From positions 30,397,483 to 30,461,482 of the forward strand of contig NC_044561.1 in NCBI RefSeq assembly GCF_007565055.1: DNA of 64,000 nt. The letters are read 5' to 3'. Positions 11,391 through 23,311 of the stretch are shown here, piece by piece. Made by a program: the position numbers and the translations under genes. This DNA is from Rhinopithecus roxellana (lineage: Eukaryota > Chordata > Mammalia > Primates > Cercopithecidae). Under the pieces are notes generated by a model, which saw nothing but the letters and a program-made list of their open reading frames with translations, did not search any database and was not told the origin of the DNA. Numbering within the stretch: position 1 is the stretch's first letter; every line of letters starts with the position of its first letter.

Positions 11391-11570
11391 GATAGATAGG
11401 TAGATAGATAGTAGGTACATAGAGAGACATGTAATTAATAGTTGACAGATATATGATATATGGATAATATTGAGACAGTTGATGGATTGATAGATGAGAG
11501 ATCATGATAGTGATTGATAGATACTAGAGGATTAGATAGGCAGATAGATGATAGATAAAGAGATGTCATC
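11385..11570 (+). repeat. Degenerate GATA-type simple repeat
   Basis: A broken run of gata, gatt and gaca units with many interruptions. It starts exactly where the preceding LTR ends. It looks like an old, decayed microsatellite rather than an expanding one. Confidence 0.75.
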
Positions 11571-12055
11571 TATGACACAAGTGAATAGACAGAAGATGCC
11601 ATCTACACTACCGTGCACCCTGACACACGTGGACTTGGCTTCATGGGTCTGTTGCCAAAGTTAAAGGGTTTTTTCCCAGATTCCAATTCAGCAAGGCACA
11701 GTTTTCAAACAATTTTTCTCCAGCCATTCTGTTTTACTGTTTTGATTTTTTTAAATACAAATAAAACCATCCAGTCATGATAAAATGATAGACTTCTGTT
11801 CTGTTTCCATGTCTTGCAATTTCTGTGCTACCGAAATGGGAAGCATAGGTTATACACTAGCTAGCTCGAGTGATTCTAACCTGTATGAACTCACTGGAAT
11901 TTCTTCAGAGTAATGTCTACAAAAATGATTATTAAAGTATAGATAATAAAAATGTGTTAACTTGAAGCTTATTGCTGGAAAAAAACGTCTCTTACAGAGG
12001 AGTGGTATATTTGCTCCAAGAGTCAAGTATACTAGATACGCTACTGAGGCTGGTT
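11571..12055. other. Unassigned sequence
   Basis: Nothing recognisable. Confidence 0.4.
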
Positions 12056-12059
12056 TTCC

Positions 12060-12420
12060 CAAGCTCCTGTGTTCAGCTGCCACCAGCTAGGTGAGAGATT
12101 GGAGGACAGAGGCAGAGGGGACTATAAACTTTCCCTCACTCCACCCTCCAGCTCTATCAGAAGGGCCCAGCTGAAGCCCAGGTTCTGCCTTTTGCCAAGT
12201 GAACCCCATCTCCTGGGTCTGCAATACTGCCTTTTCCTTCATCATCTAGGAAGTCGCAGCTTTCTGCTGTTGTTGGTATACGGGAGGTTCCATGGTCTTC
12301 TCCTCGGTTTCACAACTCTACTGTAACCTATGTAAGCAAATTCCTCTATTAAATTCCACTAATTTTAATATCTAGAATAATTTTGGTTTTCCTGATTTTA
12401 TTTGACAGATACAACTGAAA
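12060..12420 (+). repeat. Old interspersed repeat, family unassigned
   Basis: The end ('tctattaaattccactaat...tttggttttcctgatttta') resembles the tails of old LTR or L1M elements. I cannot name the family. Confidence 0.3.
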
Positions 12421-14005
12421 ATCATCCTGAAATGGGGGCTTCTCAGCAGAATCCAAGGTGAACACCTGAAGATTTTAAATATCAAATCAATGACTTGGTT
12501 TGACACAGGCCCACAGAACTTAGATTCAACCCTGGGAAAATTTTGCACCCTCAGAGGGTAAGATCAAGTTTATTTGACATGTAGGCTTGAAACAAAAATT
12601 AAGTTCAGTGTTTAAAAAATGTTTAGTAATTGCATGCCAAAACACTACACACAGGAGATGAGAACCATTTGCTGAGAAAATGAATGATTGATGAATCAAT
12701 GAAGAAAGAAAGTAATAAGCAAACCATAATATGAAGTACCATATCTAGGGAAAATCGGAAGTTCAGTTCCTAACTGGGTCTAAGAAGTTTTGTGTTTTTA
12801 GTATTCTTTTAGCGGGATTATTTCCAAGAAAATAGCTAATGGACAAATACTGCCCATTAAGAAAGTGTTGATGACAAAATCTGATACAAAAAATATCTTT
12901 AGGTCTGAATTCACATTACAATTAGTAAAGCTTGGAATTGGCTAGTAAAAGTGACTAGCAAAATATTAAGTAAAAAGTAAATTATGAAATGGACATGACT
13001 ATAGCAAAATGGCTGAAACTCCTACTACCATAAAGATGTATCAGACATTTAATCATGGTAGGGCTGCTTGAGGGACAAAGAATGCTTTTCTCAAGGAATA
13101 AATACCCCCATACACACTGAATAACTAGGTTAATTGTGGGTGTGAGTTTGCCGGAAAGAAATTTGTCCAACAGATTCTCAGAAAATAAATAGATGGCATA
13201 TAATAAGGGAGAATTAAAAGTATAAATAGAGGGTACAACCAGAAAACAGGGCAAACAAACAAAAAAGGGAGAGAGGAGAGACTGTAGTGACTGAAAGAGA
13301 GGATTTCAGTGAGTACAGAGGAGGTAAAAAGGACATTCAGGTTCACCATGAGGAAAATAATTCTTGAGCACTGGTATTTAACTGGTAATGAATATTGTCA
13401 GAAGCACTGGAGACAACACTGCCATGTATAAAGCCCCTTTTCCATTCCCTCCTCCCTAGAACTGACAACTTGGTCAGAATCATACAATTGTGAGACTGAA
13501 AAGGATCACGGAGGAAACTGAGGCCAAGAGCAGTTCAGCCTGTCCGGCTAACTCCTCCCCACCTCAATCTAGGCCTCACTGCATTCATCAGACATTATCC
13601 AGACGGAAATCAGCCTATCTCAGGAAAGACCTGCCTTTCAGCTTTTCACTCACCTTCTTTTGCATCAACGATCACTCCTCTTCTCTAGTCCATCAACCTC
13701 AACTTGAACTCAGACCTGTTGCCTTCCAGCTTTGAGCTGCCATTTATATTGCATTCTGCACCTCCTGAAATGTCCTCCATTTTTACTTCTCTAAAAAAGT
13801 CAGATTCATTAAGATTGTCAACATTTGTTTCAATAAACTTGTTACTGTTTTTCAAACCTTTCTTAATTTTTTTCCTTTAACTATTATTGAGAATTCTTTT
13901 CTTTCGGATGTTGGGAGACTTACTTTTTTTTTTATTCCTTCCCTAGATCACATATATACTTGCTTCCCTTGAGAACTCACTCATTCCTGTTATTTCAACT
14001 GCCAG
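12421..14005. other. Unassigned sequence
   Basis: About 1.6 kb without a repeat or gene I can support. 13480-13860 is pyrimidine-rich and faintly L2-like. Confidence 0.4.
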
Positions 14006-14009
14006 TAAT

Positions 14010-14130
14010 CGGCAATGGCTTAGCAGAAAGAGCCCTGGACTGGGAGATTTGAGTTCATTATGTGGCTCTTTCAACCAACCTGAACTTCAGCTTTCTCATC
14101 TACAGAGTGTGGAAAGGGATAAACATTTCC
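14010..14130 (+). repeat. MIR SINE, 5' portion
   Basis: 'tggcttagcagaaagagccctggactgggagatttgagttc' matches the MIR start ('agtggttaagagcacggactctggagccag...gggttcgaatc'), followed by 'cagctttctcatctacagagtg'. The 3' portion lies at 14420-14520. Confidence 0.7.
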
Positions 14131-14269
14131 AACATATAATACTTGCTCGTTAACTAGACGTATATATTGTGTGTATATATACATAAGTTAAATTTCATAT
14201 GAATAAACTACACACATATATAGAGAGATTATTTCTCATTATTACTCTTCTTTTATGGTTAAAAAAAAA

Positions 14270-14350
14270 AATACTGATGCTCAAAGAGGTTACATAACTT
14301 TTCCAGGGATACACAGCAAGGTCACTACACCTACCAGCCGTAATGAGGCA
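14270..14350 (-). repeat. Second MIR fragment in opposite orientation
   Basis: 'gatgctcaaagaggttacataacttttccagggatacacagcaag' is a reverse-strand MIR motif. It lies between the two halves of the plus-strand MIR. Confidence 0.55.
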
Positions 14351-14419
14351 TCTTGAAAGAGCGTGCTGTCTTCTGTGTAGCACTGTTTCTCCCCATATAA
14401 GGATAGTAACCAGTCTCTC

Positions 14420-14520
14420 TACCTGGAAGGGCTACTGTAAGGATAAAATGAGGCAGTGCCTGTGAAAGTATTTTAATCACAAGGCATTATGTAAATGTAA
14501 AATATAATTACTATTATTAT
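14420..14520 (+). repeat. MIR SINE, 3' portion
   Basis: 'actgtaaggataaaatgaggcagtgcctgtgaaagtattttaatcacaaggcattatgtaaatg' ending in 'attactattattat' matches the MIR 3' end. It completes the MIR that begins at 14010. Confidence 0.7.
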
Positions 14521-15350
14521 CTCCCAGCAATCCAGGTTTTAAGCTCTTTATAGTTCTCTTGCTTTCTCTATCCACAGAGCATTTCACTTGGGTGCCCTTT
14601 TGGCCTTAAACTTTAGCAAAAGTAATATTCATTATGTTTTTCTGAGCTTAAAATTTTATCAGTTTTTCTTTACCTTTGTAACTGTCGCAATTCATTTAGT
14701 CTTCTAAGACACAGAGGACTGTATGTAGATACTGGCTTAGCTCCTGTTTTCCTGGAGTAATAATTAATAGTGCTCTCTTTTTCTCTCAAAAATCCAATTT
14801 TGGATGATAAATCATGTGTTCACCTAACATCTCTTTAGATGCTTCCTGCTTTGGTTCTTATCTTCTCTATTCTTGCTCATTATGCTCTAAAACATTACTG
14901 AACACTTACTTCTTTTCTATTTACACTCAGAACTTTAACCCAATGGCTAATTGTCTGGCTAACTGAGACAGACCTTTTCCCCCTCTTCTCATCTTGTGAA
15001 TCCCTCTCTTCCACGTTTCATATAGAGAAGCATGGATTCTCACCTCCAACCGTGGTTATCATCATTTCACTTCCTTTATTAGAGCTCACAGGCTTTTTGA
15101 TATACTTTCAATTATCTTTTACCTCTCTTTTTCTTCTTCAATTCCTTCTTTACAATGATTCATGACTACTTTGTGTATATATACAACGGTGCTCAAGTTG
15201 TCTCATGTCCCATCATTCACACATGTTTACCTGAAATCTGAAGCATAGTTTTGGTGGCTTCGTTGCTTCCCTAAGCTCTGCCTTCTCCAAACCACCCTCC
15301 ATCACCCTATCTCCTCTATTTTGATAGACTATACATATTTACTAATCATT
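14521..15350. other. Unassigned pyrimidine-rich sequence
   Basis: No nameable element. Possibly decayed LINE sequence. Confidence 0.35.
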
Positions 15351-15354
15351 TGCA

Positions 15355-15521
15355 GTTTCTTCTATCAGGAGGTGGAGTCTATTGCTCCAGATCTAGGCTG
15401 GCCCCAACAGAGTGCAAAGGAAACTTTCTAACTTGTAATGCTCCTGCCACGTTATTAGTCCAGACTATGCTGATGGAGGATAAGAGGTCAGGTTAAGAGA
15501 GACCCATTCTTTTAAGCGGTC
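15355..15521 (+). repeat. MLT1-like LTR, part A
   Basis: Old MaLR-like sequence around 'taagagagacccattctttt'. It resumes after the THE1 LTR, so it was split by that insertion. Confidence 0.4.
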
Positions 15522-15881
15522 TGATATGATTTGGCTGTGTCCCCACCCAAATCTCATCTTGAATTGTAGTTCCCATGATCCTCACATGTCATAAGAGGGA
15601 CCCAGTGGGAGGTAATTGAATCGTGGGGGCAGTTACCTCCATGCTGTTCTTGTGATAATGAGTGAGTTCTCATGAAATCTTATGATTTTACAAAGAGCAG
15701 TTCCCCTGAACATACTCTCTTGCCCGCCACCATGTATCATGTACCTTTGCTCCTCCTTCACCTTCTGCCATGATTGTGAGGCCTCTCCGGCCATGTGGAA
15801 CTGAGTCCATTAAACTTTTTCTTTATAAATTACCCAGTCTCGGATATGTCCTTATAGCAGTGTGAGAATGGACTAATACAC
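15522..15881 (+). repeat. THE1 solo LTR
   Basis: A complete MaLR THE1-type LTR of about 360 bp. It starts 'tgatatgatttggctgtgtcc', has 'gaattgtagttcccatgatcc' and 'ccatgattgtgaggcctc' internally, and ends 'gagaatggactaataca'. No internal region follows, so it is a recombined solo LTR. No clear 5-bp target duplication is visible. Confidence 0.93.
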
Positions 15882-16060
15882 CATGTCAGTCATTCCAGCA
15901 ATCTCACATGAGGTCCCTGACATATGAGTGATCCCTGTCAAACCGTTTGGAGCAGAGAGAAGCCATCCTAGCTGACCCCAAGCCAAATTACTCCCTCATA
16001 AAATTCTGAGCAAATATTATAAATGTTGTTTAAAACTTTTTCAAATTGACTTTATTTCAG
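15882..16060 (+). repeat. MLT1-like LTR, part B
   Basis: 'gagaagccatcctagctgaccccaagccaaattactccctcataaaattctgagcaaatattataaatg' matches the 3' portion of MLT1-type LTRs. Confidence 0.55.
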
Positions 16061-16154
16061 TCATCCCTTAATATTACTATCTATATAACATATCAATATA
16101 ATATTTTTTGTTTTCTATCCTCTGTATTTCTTTGCATCTACAAGGATGTTTTTG

Positions 16155-16265
16155 ATATTTTAAGAGTATGCCAGTGCCTTGCATAAATGGCCTCAGTTCA
16201 TCTTTGTACCAATCCTGCAGAGCAGATGTTGCCATCTTTGGTTTTAGAACAAGGACCCTATCACC
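16155..16265 (-). repeat. Possible MIR fragment, minus strand
   Basis: 'ccagtgccttgcataaatggcctcagttcatctttgtaccaatcctgcagagcag' has the layout of reverse-strand MIR, but is weak. Confidence 0.4.
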
Positions 16266-16479
16266 AAGAATATTAAGTAATATAAACTTTTTGAATTCAT
16301 AAATAATTTAGATCAAAATTGAAATTATTCATTTTTGTTGTGTCAGTAACTTACATAATAAATATTTCTTGCTTATGTATAATGAGAACTGTAAGACTTC
16401 CCACACCACAGAGACATCACTGCAAAAAAAACATGTAAACTAAATAAATCAAAGAAACACAACAATACAATGCAAATTC

Positions 16480-16800
16480 TGATAACTGCCCTCAGGAGAT
16501 CAGAGTACTTTAGAAGGGAAGGGGAGGAGAGATACTCCTAATCCACGTATTAGGAGTGTGAGCAGGTAAAGCATCTGGAGGGGACACTGAGACTGACCTT
16601 GAGGAAGAATGGGATTCCCAGGGGTAAAAATAAGTGAAAGAAGGTTCGAAAAGACAGTACACAAAGAGCTATAAATATGGATATCTCTAGATGTGTCCAT
16701 TGACATGTGAATTAGAATTCAGGCATACAAACAGGGAGCAATCTGAGATATGTCTGGAAAAAGTAAGTGTTCAGAACATGAAGGACTGAAAACTAGGGTG
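16480..16800 (-). repeat. L2 fragment, minus strand
   Basis: 'ggaggggacactgagactgaccttgaggaagaatggg' corresponds to the reverse strand of the L2 stretch 'catccttcaagacccagctcaaatgtcacctcc'. 'cagaacatgaaggac' further on fits the neighbouring L2 text. Confidence 0.5.
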
Positions 16801-17094
16801 TAGAGTTCTTTGTTTTGTGATCTATCAAGGAATTTGCTCAACAGTCATATTTTTACAGTTGCGAGAAAGTGTTCTGTAGCATTACAATCAACTTTATTAT
16901 TTTATGCCCATATTACATTTTCTTATCTCTGACATTTAAATCTTTGAAAGGGTATCAGGTCTTCATCATTGATTAGTAAACTCTTCAAAGCCATCAATAT
17001 GTTAAAAAGTACTTGATGAGCACACACTATTCAAGGAACTGGATTAGATGTGAGAAATTTTGAAACAAAACTGCTAGAACTATGTCAAACCAAA

Positions 17095-17435
17095 ATACTT
17101 CTACACAACAAGCAAAAAACACAATGAAAAGGCAACCAATGAAATAGGAGAAAATAAACTATATCTGATAAGCAATGAATATGCCAAATATATAAGGAAC
17201 TCATACAACTCAATAGCAGAGAAAACAAATCAAAAAATGACAAAGGACCCGAATAAACATTTTCCAAAGAAGACATACAAATGGCCAACACAGACATGAA
17301 AAGATGCTCAACATCACTAATCATCAGAAAAATGCAAATTAAAAACACAATGAGATATACCTCGCACCTGTTAGAATGGCCATTATCAAAAAGATGAAAG
17401 CTAACAAGTGTTGGCAATTGTGTAGAGAGAAGAGA
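17095..17435 (+). repeat. L1 ORF2 fragment
   Basis: Contains the C-terminal ORF2-coding motif 'aagaagacatacaaatggcc', followed by 'gatgctcaacatcactaatcatcag' and 'ttagaatggccattatc'. It stops well short of the L1 3' UTR and tail. The minus-strand open frame across it is an antisense artefact. Confidence 0.9.
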
Positions 17436-17744
17436 ACCCTTTTCTTCCTGTATTCTAGTCATTATGGTTTCAGGAATTTTAGTGCCAGTTATTAACAAAG
17501 GCAGCCTCTTTGTTTTTAGAGCACACACATTCTTCACAACCCCTAAGACATTCATATCTCATTAGATCTGGAAATTACTGAATGGTCCTTCATCTCTAAT
17601 TAAGGGTTGATAGGATCTGTCCAACCTTGAAGAATTTTCAAGCATCTGTGGGCTAACAAAAGAAGTGTTTTGGGGGAAAATGGAACATTTACCCTGTACA
17701 TTTCTTAAATCTCACTAACTGCTATTGTTTCCCTCTAACGACTG

Positions 17745-17895
17745 TATCAGAAACAACCTGGAATACTTGTTGAAATGCACATCTCTGTGCCCCATCCTGG
17801 ATTTATTCAGTTAGATCATCTGGGGTGGGACTCAGCATCCTGTAACTTACACACACTCTAGAGTAATCTTATGTATACCTTATAGTTTGAGGAAG
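17745..17895 (+). repeat. MER5-type hAT-Charlie MITE
   Basis: 'aacctggaatacttgttgaaatgcacatctctgtgccccatcctggatttattcagttagatcatctggggtgggactcagcatcctg' follows MER5A order, ending near 'tatagtttgaggaagac'. Confidence 0.65.
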
Positions 17896-19317
17896 ACTTG
17901 CCAAAGGCAATGGGATGGATACGCCTGTTTTCTCTCTCACTTTGTAATTATCTGTAAGCAAACAGAGTAGGTCTTGTAGGTGTTGTCAAAGGCATTAGTC
18001 TGATATCCACTCAATTAGTCTAATGATCCACTCTGAGTTTCAGGGAGCTCTTTTGAACCAGCCTTATTATTGCCTCTTCTTGCTTTTGGCAGATTTGCTA
18101 TTGTATTTTCAACACCATCTCAAGTGCAAAACTTCAGTTTCAAATGTCTTCAACAAGTACTTATGGCAGCTAGAGAAGCAACTTTAAATGGATGTTTGCA
18201 GGTGTCTGCTCATAAAGACTGCTATTGCATCAGCTCTACTGGAGTTATTATGGTTTACAATAGGAGTTTAATTTAAGGGAGTGGTGTAAATGTGCAAGAC
18301 TTTGGGAAAGAAATGTGAAAGCAATTATCCCTGGATTATGTCTGGACAGGACTGGATCCTTGAATCTTGGCTGGTTTGGTGCAGCCTTGCCTGCTGCAGA
18401 GTTGTGGTTGTATCTGCATTTTGGAAGCCAGTATGAATCTATGTTTTTATTAAGAGCCATTAGAACTTACTGGACAGAGAACCTCCCTCTCTTTATCATG
18501 TCAATCTCTTGAACTCATCACTGATACCCATTACACATACATATAAATGCATGCAGTATCTTACATTCCAGAAGATACAATCATTTAGCAGAGGAAAAAC
18601 TAAAATATGTGAGGTAAATATTAGTTGAAATTAATTTGTCTGGCAAGAATTAACTATAGTTAGAAAAAAAAAAAAACCCTAACATAGGTGTATTTCTGGG
18701 TTTGTTTGTGGTTTGTTTGGAAATTCCATCACTCTCCACAAGATTTTTGCAAATTCGGAATTTTTTTATTAGTCACTGTGAGTCTAGATCTCAGATTTCA
18801 CTTCTTGTGGTTGACTCTCTTGTGTGTGTATCCTGCTAATTTACATGTGGATTACAAGCCCAATCTCTCACAAAGAAATCTACATAGCAGCTTCTATCTA
18901 GAGGTTTTCAAAGAGGGCTTAGGTAACAAAAAATGCAAAGAAAACTAACCTTAAAAATCTAATATTAGCTATTCCTGATTGTAAAAGCTCTTCAGACACC
19001 TGAACACAGAAATTTCTCACAAGGTGCTTTTCTTTTTTGCATCCAATTTTTTATATTCTCCTTCACTCTGCTTCTCATGCGATCTGGGGGGTTTTCAATG
19101 TCCAGGATACCTTCTAATTTCCCATGGATTTTGTTACACATATAAACTAAGACTCTATTTTTCAGTTCTAGGTTTCAATTTGCATTTCCAAAGATTCCTT
19201 CTATCCTCTCTCTTCAGTGTCTGTAAGAAACAGTTTGGGTTTTAAATAATGACTGTTTTAACAGAAGATAGATAAATAAAACGATATGTAGAAAGGGAAC
19301 AGAAGTGTGGATGGATA
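17896..19317. other. Unassigned sequence
   Basis: About 1.4 kb without a nameable repeat or supported gene. Short open frames at 18070-18512 and 18688-19245 have no recognisable domains. Confidence 0.4.
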
Positions 19318-19391
19318 AATAGATACATGGATGGATGGATGGATGGATGGATGGATGGATGGATGATAGAAGATAGCATAGAGATAGATGG

Positions 19392-19438
<47 letters not shown>

Positions 19439-19460
19439 GCAGACAGATGATAGATAATAG

Positions 19461-19521
<61 letters not shown>
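19318..19521 (+). repeat. Compound GGAT/GATA microsatellite
   Basis: Three blocks: GGAT units at about 19327-19365, uninterrupted GATA at about 19392-19438 (11-12 units), and GATA at 19462-19521 (15 units). They are separated by short variant spacers. Long pure tetranucleotide tracts like these are usually length-polymorphic. Minus-strand frames give periodic YLSI-rich translations that are not proteins. Confidence 0.97.
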
Positions 19522-19522
<1 letters not shown>

Positions 19523-19539
19523 CTGATCGGTGGACATGT

Positions 19540-19800
19540 GTATCTTTTCAACACTGTATTACCAGTGCCTGGAACATTCCTTAGCACATAGTCAATGATT
19601 AATATACATTTATTTAAAGAATAAAAATGTAGCCTCCCTAATTTGTCACCAACTCATCCATTCATACATTCATTCCACAAATATTTTGCTAAGCTTCTTT
19701 TAAGTGCCAGGCCCTTTTCTAGCTATGGAGATAAAGCAGTGAATGAAACGTCAACAGTCTTTGTTCTTGTGAAGCTCACATTCTAGGGAACTTACACTCC
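19540..19800 (+). repeat. Old LINE-type 3' end sequences
   Basis: 'accagtgcctggaacattccttagcacatagtcaatg' matches L2/MIR ends. 'cattcattccacaaatattttgctaag...gtgccaggcccttttctagc' follows, a common old-repeat motif. Families uncertain. Confidence 0.45.
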
Positions 19801-19849
19801 TGTCAGTTCCTCTTGAATAACTCTGGAATTCATCTCCCGTTTTTGTGGC

Positions 19850-20935
19850 CAGGTCTTCATCTTCTTTCTAACTGGATGAATGAGCTGGCCTTCTAGTATT
19901 TTTCTTTCTTTTCTCTGTAGTCTTGATACCTTGCAATTCACCATGCTCATTTTAATCACAATCATTTTTCAAGACTGAACTCTGATTATGTCCCTACACC
20001 AGATTTCCATCCTTTTTAAAGTTTATATTCCATAGATCAGCATCCAGATCTCTTTATGAGCTCACCTTCATCTAAATTTTCAGTGTTATTTCTTGGTGTT
20101 CTGAAATACACCTTGAACTTAAAGCCATGATGACTTACTTGAAGTTCTTGAAATTTGCCTCAATACTTCCTACTTTCAGCTCTTTGTACTGGCTGCTCTC
20201 TCTACCATCCCCACTCTTCTCAGCAAGGCTGATCCTTCAGTGTTCAACACAAACATGTCCTCCCTGATACTCCCCAGACTATCTGTGATGAGTTAAGAAT
20301 TTCATGCCATTGTGTTCTTGAATAATATATGTGACTTTATAATAGTTCTGGTCACAGCTTTCATTCTGGATCCTCCTACCCATAGCATAAGCAGATGAGA
20401 TTCTTTTCTTTTTTCTTTTTAAAATGAAAATCTTATTGTGTTAACATTCTCATGCGTACTATCTCACTCATCTATTCTCCACCTATTTCTCCAATCTCAT
20501 CTCTCCTAGTTCTTCTCTTTGTCCATTGCACGTAACTCTACTAGCCTCCCTTCTGTTTTTTGAATACACCAACTTTATCGTGGTGATTCTCTGCCTGGAA
20601 TGTCTTTTTCTAGCTCTACTCAAGTCAGACTCATATTCATCCTTTAGAGGTAACCTCATCTGTGACCTGATCAGAAATGCCTTTAAGGATTACCCCTTCT
20701 ACAATGGCCTTCTCTGATTATTCTGTATCCTAATACACTGTTTATATCCCTCTTTGCACTCTCTGTAATATAGATGGATCTAGTTGTTCGTTAAGCATCC
20801 CTGCTGATCTCTGGAATGCAAGATCATTGAAGACAAGGACTCTTTACCATTTTCAATCCTCTGGTTCTAGAGCCCAGCATGGTGCTTGGCAAATAGTAGG
20901 GCCTCAAAATATATCAGTTGAATTAACAAATAGTA
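19850..20935 (+). repeat. L2 LINE remnant reaching its 3' end
   Basis: Ordered L2 landmarks: 'gactgaactctgattatgtccctac', 'ctctgcctggaatgtctttttc', 'cagactcatattcatcctttagaggtaacctcatctgtgacc', 'gaatgcaagatcattgaagacaaggactct' and 'agcatggtgcttggcaaatagtagg'. The last of these is the L2 3' terminus. Confidence 0.8.
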
Positions 20936-21837
20936 CTGACCATATGCTGCTATTTGCTTCTTTCTCTCCAACTAGGCTGTGGAGATCTTATGTAATATCA
21001 TTATCCTATTATAGGTAACTAAGTAATATTATATTGAATATTAATGCAACCAGCAAAATAACAACCTGTACCATAAAGATACAGAATTATTTTAAATGAA
21101 ATTAAGAACATGATGAATAATAAGATTTTTTATACACAAAACTGATCAAGTCAGAAGCTATGAACTGTCAATCATAACGAACTGGGACAGGGGACAAAAG
21201 TCCTGTCTGTGGGTTAGCACAGTAAGCCTGAGTCATCTCTGCCCTTTGGATGATGCAGCAGTGTGTCCTAACACTGTATCCTTCTGGTCACTGGCCTGGC
21301 TTCTATTGTGCATGGTGGAGATGAAAGAAAATGTACCCATTGTGAGTTGCCTAACAGAGCATGTACTTGTTAGGCACTCAGTAAATATTAGCCTCATATT
21401 TAAGAGATCATCAAAATAAATTAATTTCTACTATAGATTAATAAAGTAAAATATAGGCTCAAAAGATGCATTTTTGCAGATTCAGCCTTTGCATTGGTAA
21501 CTTTTAATTACTGCCAAATTCAAGAAATAAAATGTTATTTTCAGAGCATTAGCACCGTAAAAACGGTTATGAAAGTATTTAATAAGTAGAAACACATGTC
21601 TTTCTGGTGAACTATAGTGATATTTTAATGTGTTTTGTTTTTGAAATTAATATTTTAATGTTAACTAATGTTATTTGTCAGTTTTCAAATTATGTTTCTA
21701 AAAATACAGTTTTGTGTGGAGGAAGACACTTTTATTGTTCAAATCACAGAAGAGATACTTATTAATAACTAACTTTCATAACCAAACAACGCATTTAAAT
21801 GAGTTTTTGGTCTTCTAGCATAGTTAAAAAGCATCAT
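20936..21837. other. Unassigned sequence with a short L2/MIR-like end
   Basis: Mostly nothing recognisable. 21345-21400 ('acttgttaggcactcagtaaatattagc') looks like an L2 or MIR tail. Confidence 0.4.
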
Positions 21838-22015
21838 TGTAGCTGGGTTTGGTGGTTCACGACTGTAATCCCCACACTTTGGGAGGCTGAGGTGGGAGGA
21901 TCTCTTGACACCAGGAGTTTGAGACCAGCCTAGGCAAAGTAGCAAGACCCTGTCTCTACAAAAAGAAAAAAACAAAAACAAAACAAAACAAAAAAACAGA
22001 AAAATACACAAAAAG
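21838..22015 (+). repeat. Alu left monomer (FLAM-like)
   Basis: One Alu left arm, from 'agctgggtttggtggttcacg' to 'ctgtctctacaaaaag', followed by an A-rich tail of 'aaaac' units. No right monomer is present, so this is either a free left Alu monomer or a 3'-truncated copy. Confidence 0.85.
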
Positions 22016-22039
22016 AACATCATCGTTTTGTTTAGTATT

Positions 22040-22535
22040 GGAGTAGCCAGCATTCAAGATGGCCACCAGTGGTCTCTGCCTCTGGGTCTTCACACTCTTG
22101 AGCAATCCTCTTCCACATGGTTCCAGACTTGGTCTGTGTGACCAATGGTGACAAAAGTGATGGCATGTCACTTCACAGGTAGATTATAAAAGTTCTTGCC
22201 TTCCATCTTGGCCACTTTGGGAGAAACAAATTGCCATTCTGTAAGCAAATGCCCAAGTGGCCAGAAAGTAAGTCTCCCTGGGCCCACAATCATTGAGGAA
22301 CTGAAGTCTGACAATAGCCACATCAGGGAGCTTGGAAAGACTTTCTCTAGCAACAGTGGAGGCTTGCAATAAGACTGCAGCCCTATCTGACACAGCATGG
22401 CTGCACCTCCTAAGAGAACTGGGTCAGAACCACTCAGCCAAGCTGCGCCCAGATTCCTGACCCACAGAAATTGAATGAGAAATAAATGTTTGTTGCTTTA
22501 AGCTAGCTAAGTTTTGGGGTAATTTGCTGCAGATA
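22040..22535 (+). repeat. MLT1-like MaLR solo LTR
   Basis: The end is diagnostic: 'ccgagattcctgacccacagaaattgaatgag' region (22440-22475), then 'aaatgtttgttgctttaagc' and 'taagttttggggtaatttgctgc'. These match MLT1-type LTR tails. Confidence 0.7.
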
Positions 22536-23002
22536 AATAACACAAGTACCTAATCTGATTTAGTTGGTATATTATATATCTGAAACTCAGCATCCATAAA
22601 AATAATCTAGACTTGTATACATAGTACAATATTTGAAAAGGACAAAAGAAGTAAGTAAAGTAGCAATTAAATGATAAAAAGAAAAATAAGAAATAAAAAA
22701 TGGATGGTGAAGCTTACAGGAAACCTTTTAGTCATATGTCTGTAGCAGTGATAAAGAGATTTTGGAGATGATGGAGGATTGTGCTGAGCTATAACTCTTC
22801 ATTAGAGCAGAAGGCTGAGCTATAACTTTCAAGCATTTCCTTCGATAATGTGAAAGTTATAAAGGTGTTATACGTTGTAAGGTGGCTAAATCAAATTTAT
22901 TTGACTAGCACTGTCCATTTCAAGTCCTTTTTAGATGCTTCTTTTGATTTTCCAAACTTTCTCCAATGAGTCTATATTAATTATATAATCAGAAAACATA
23001 AC
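22536..23002. other. Unassigned AT-rich sequence
   Basis: Contains a local duplication, 'gagctataactctt' (22779-22792) and 'gagctataactttc' (22817-22830). Otherwise nothing recognisable. Confidence 0.4.
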
Positions 23003-23311
23003 TATTGGTTGGGTTCAGCGGCTCATGCCTGTAATCTCAACATGTTGGGAGGCTGAGATGGGAGGATCACTTGAGCCCAGGAGTTCAAGACCAGCTTGGG
23101 CAACATGGTAAGTTCCTGTCTCTACACCAAAAAAATTTTAAAATTAGCCAGGCATGGTGGTGCACACCTGTGGTCCCAGCTACTCACTGCAGGGATCCTT
23201 GAGCCTGGGAGGATCCCTTGAGCTTGGGAGTTTGAGACTGCAGTAAGCCATGATCACACCACTGCACTCCAGTCTGGGCAACAAAGCGAGGCTCTGTCTA
23301 AAAAAAAAAAT
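23003..23311 (+). repeat. Alu (AluJ-like)
   Basis: Diverged full-length Alu from 'ttgggttcagcggctcatgcc' through 'ccactgcactccagtctggg' to an A-run at about 23301-23311. It carries a small internal rearrangement near 23185-23230, where 'ggatcc...ttgagc..tggga' occurs twice. Confidence 0.92.

Noticed and set aside
17085..17555. 156-codon minus-strand open frame
   Set aside because: It is antisense to an L1 ORF2 fragment, so its length reflects L1 composition.
19214..19587. Minus-strand open frames rich in YLSI repeats
   Set aside because: They are direct translations of the GATA microsatellite with no non-repeat domain.
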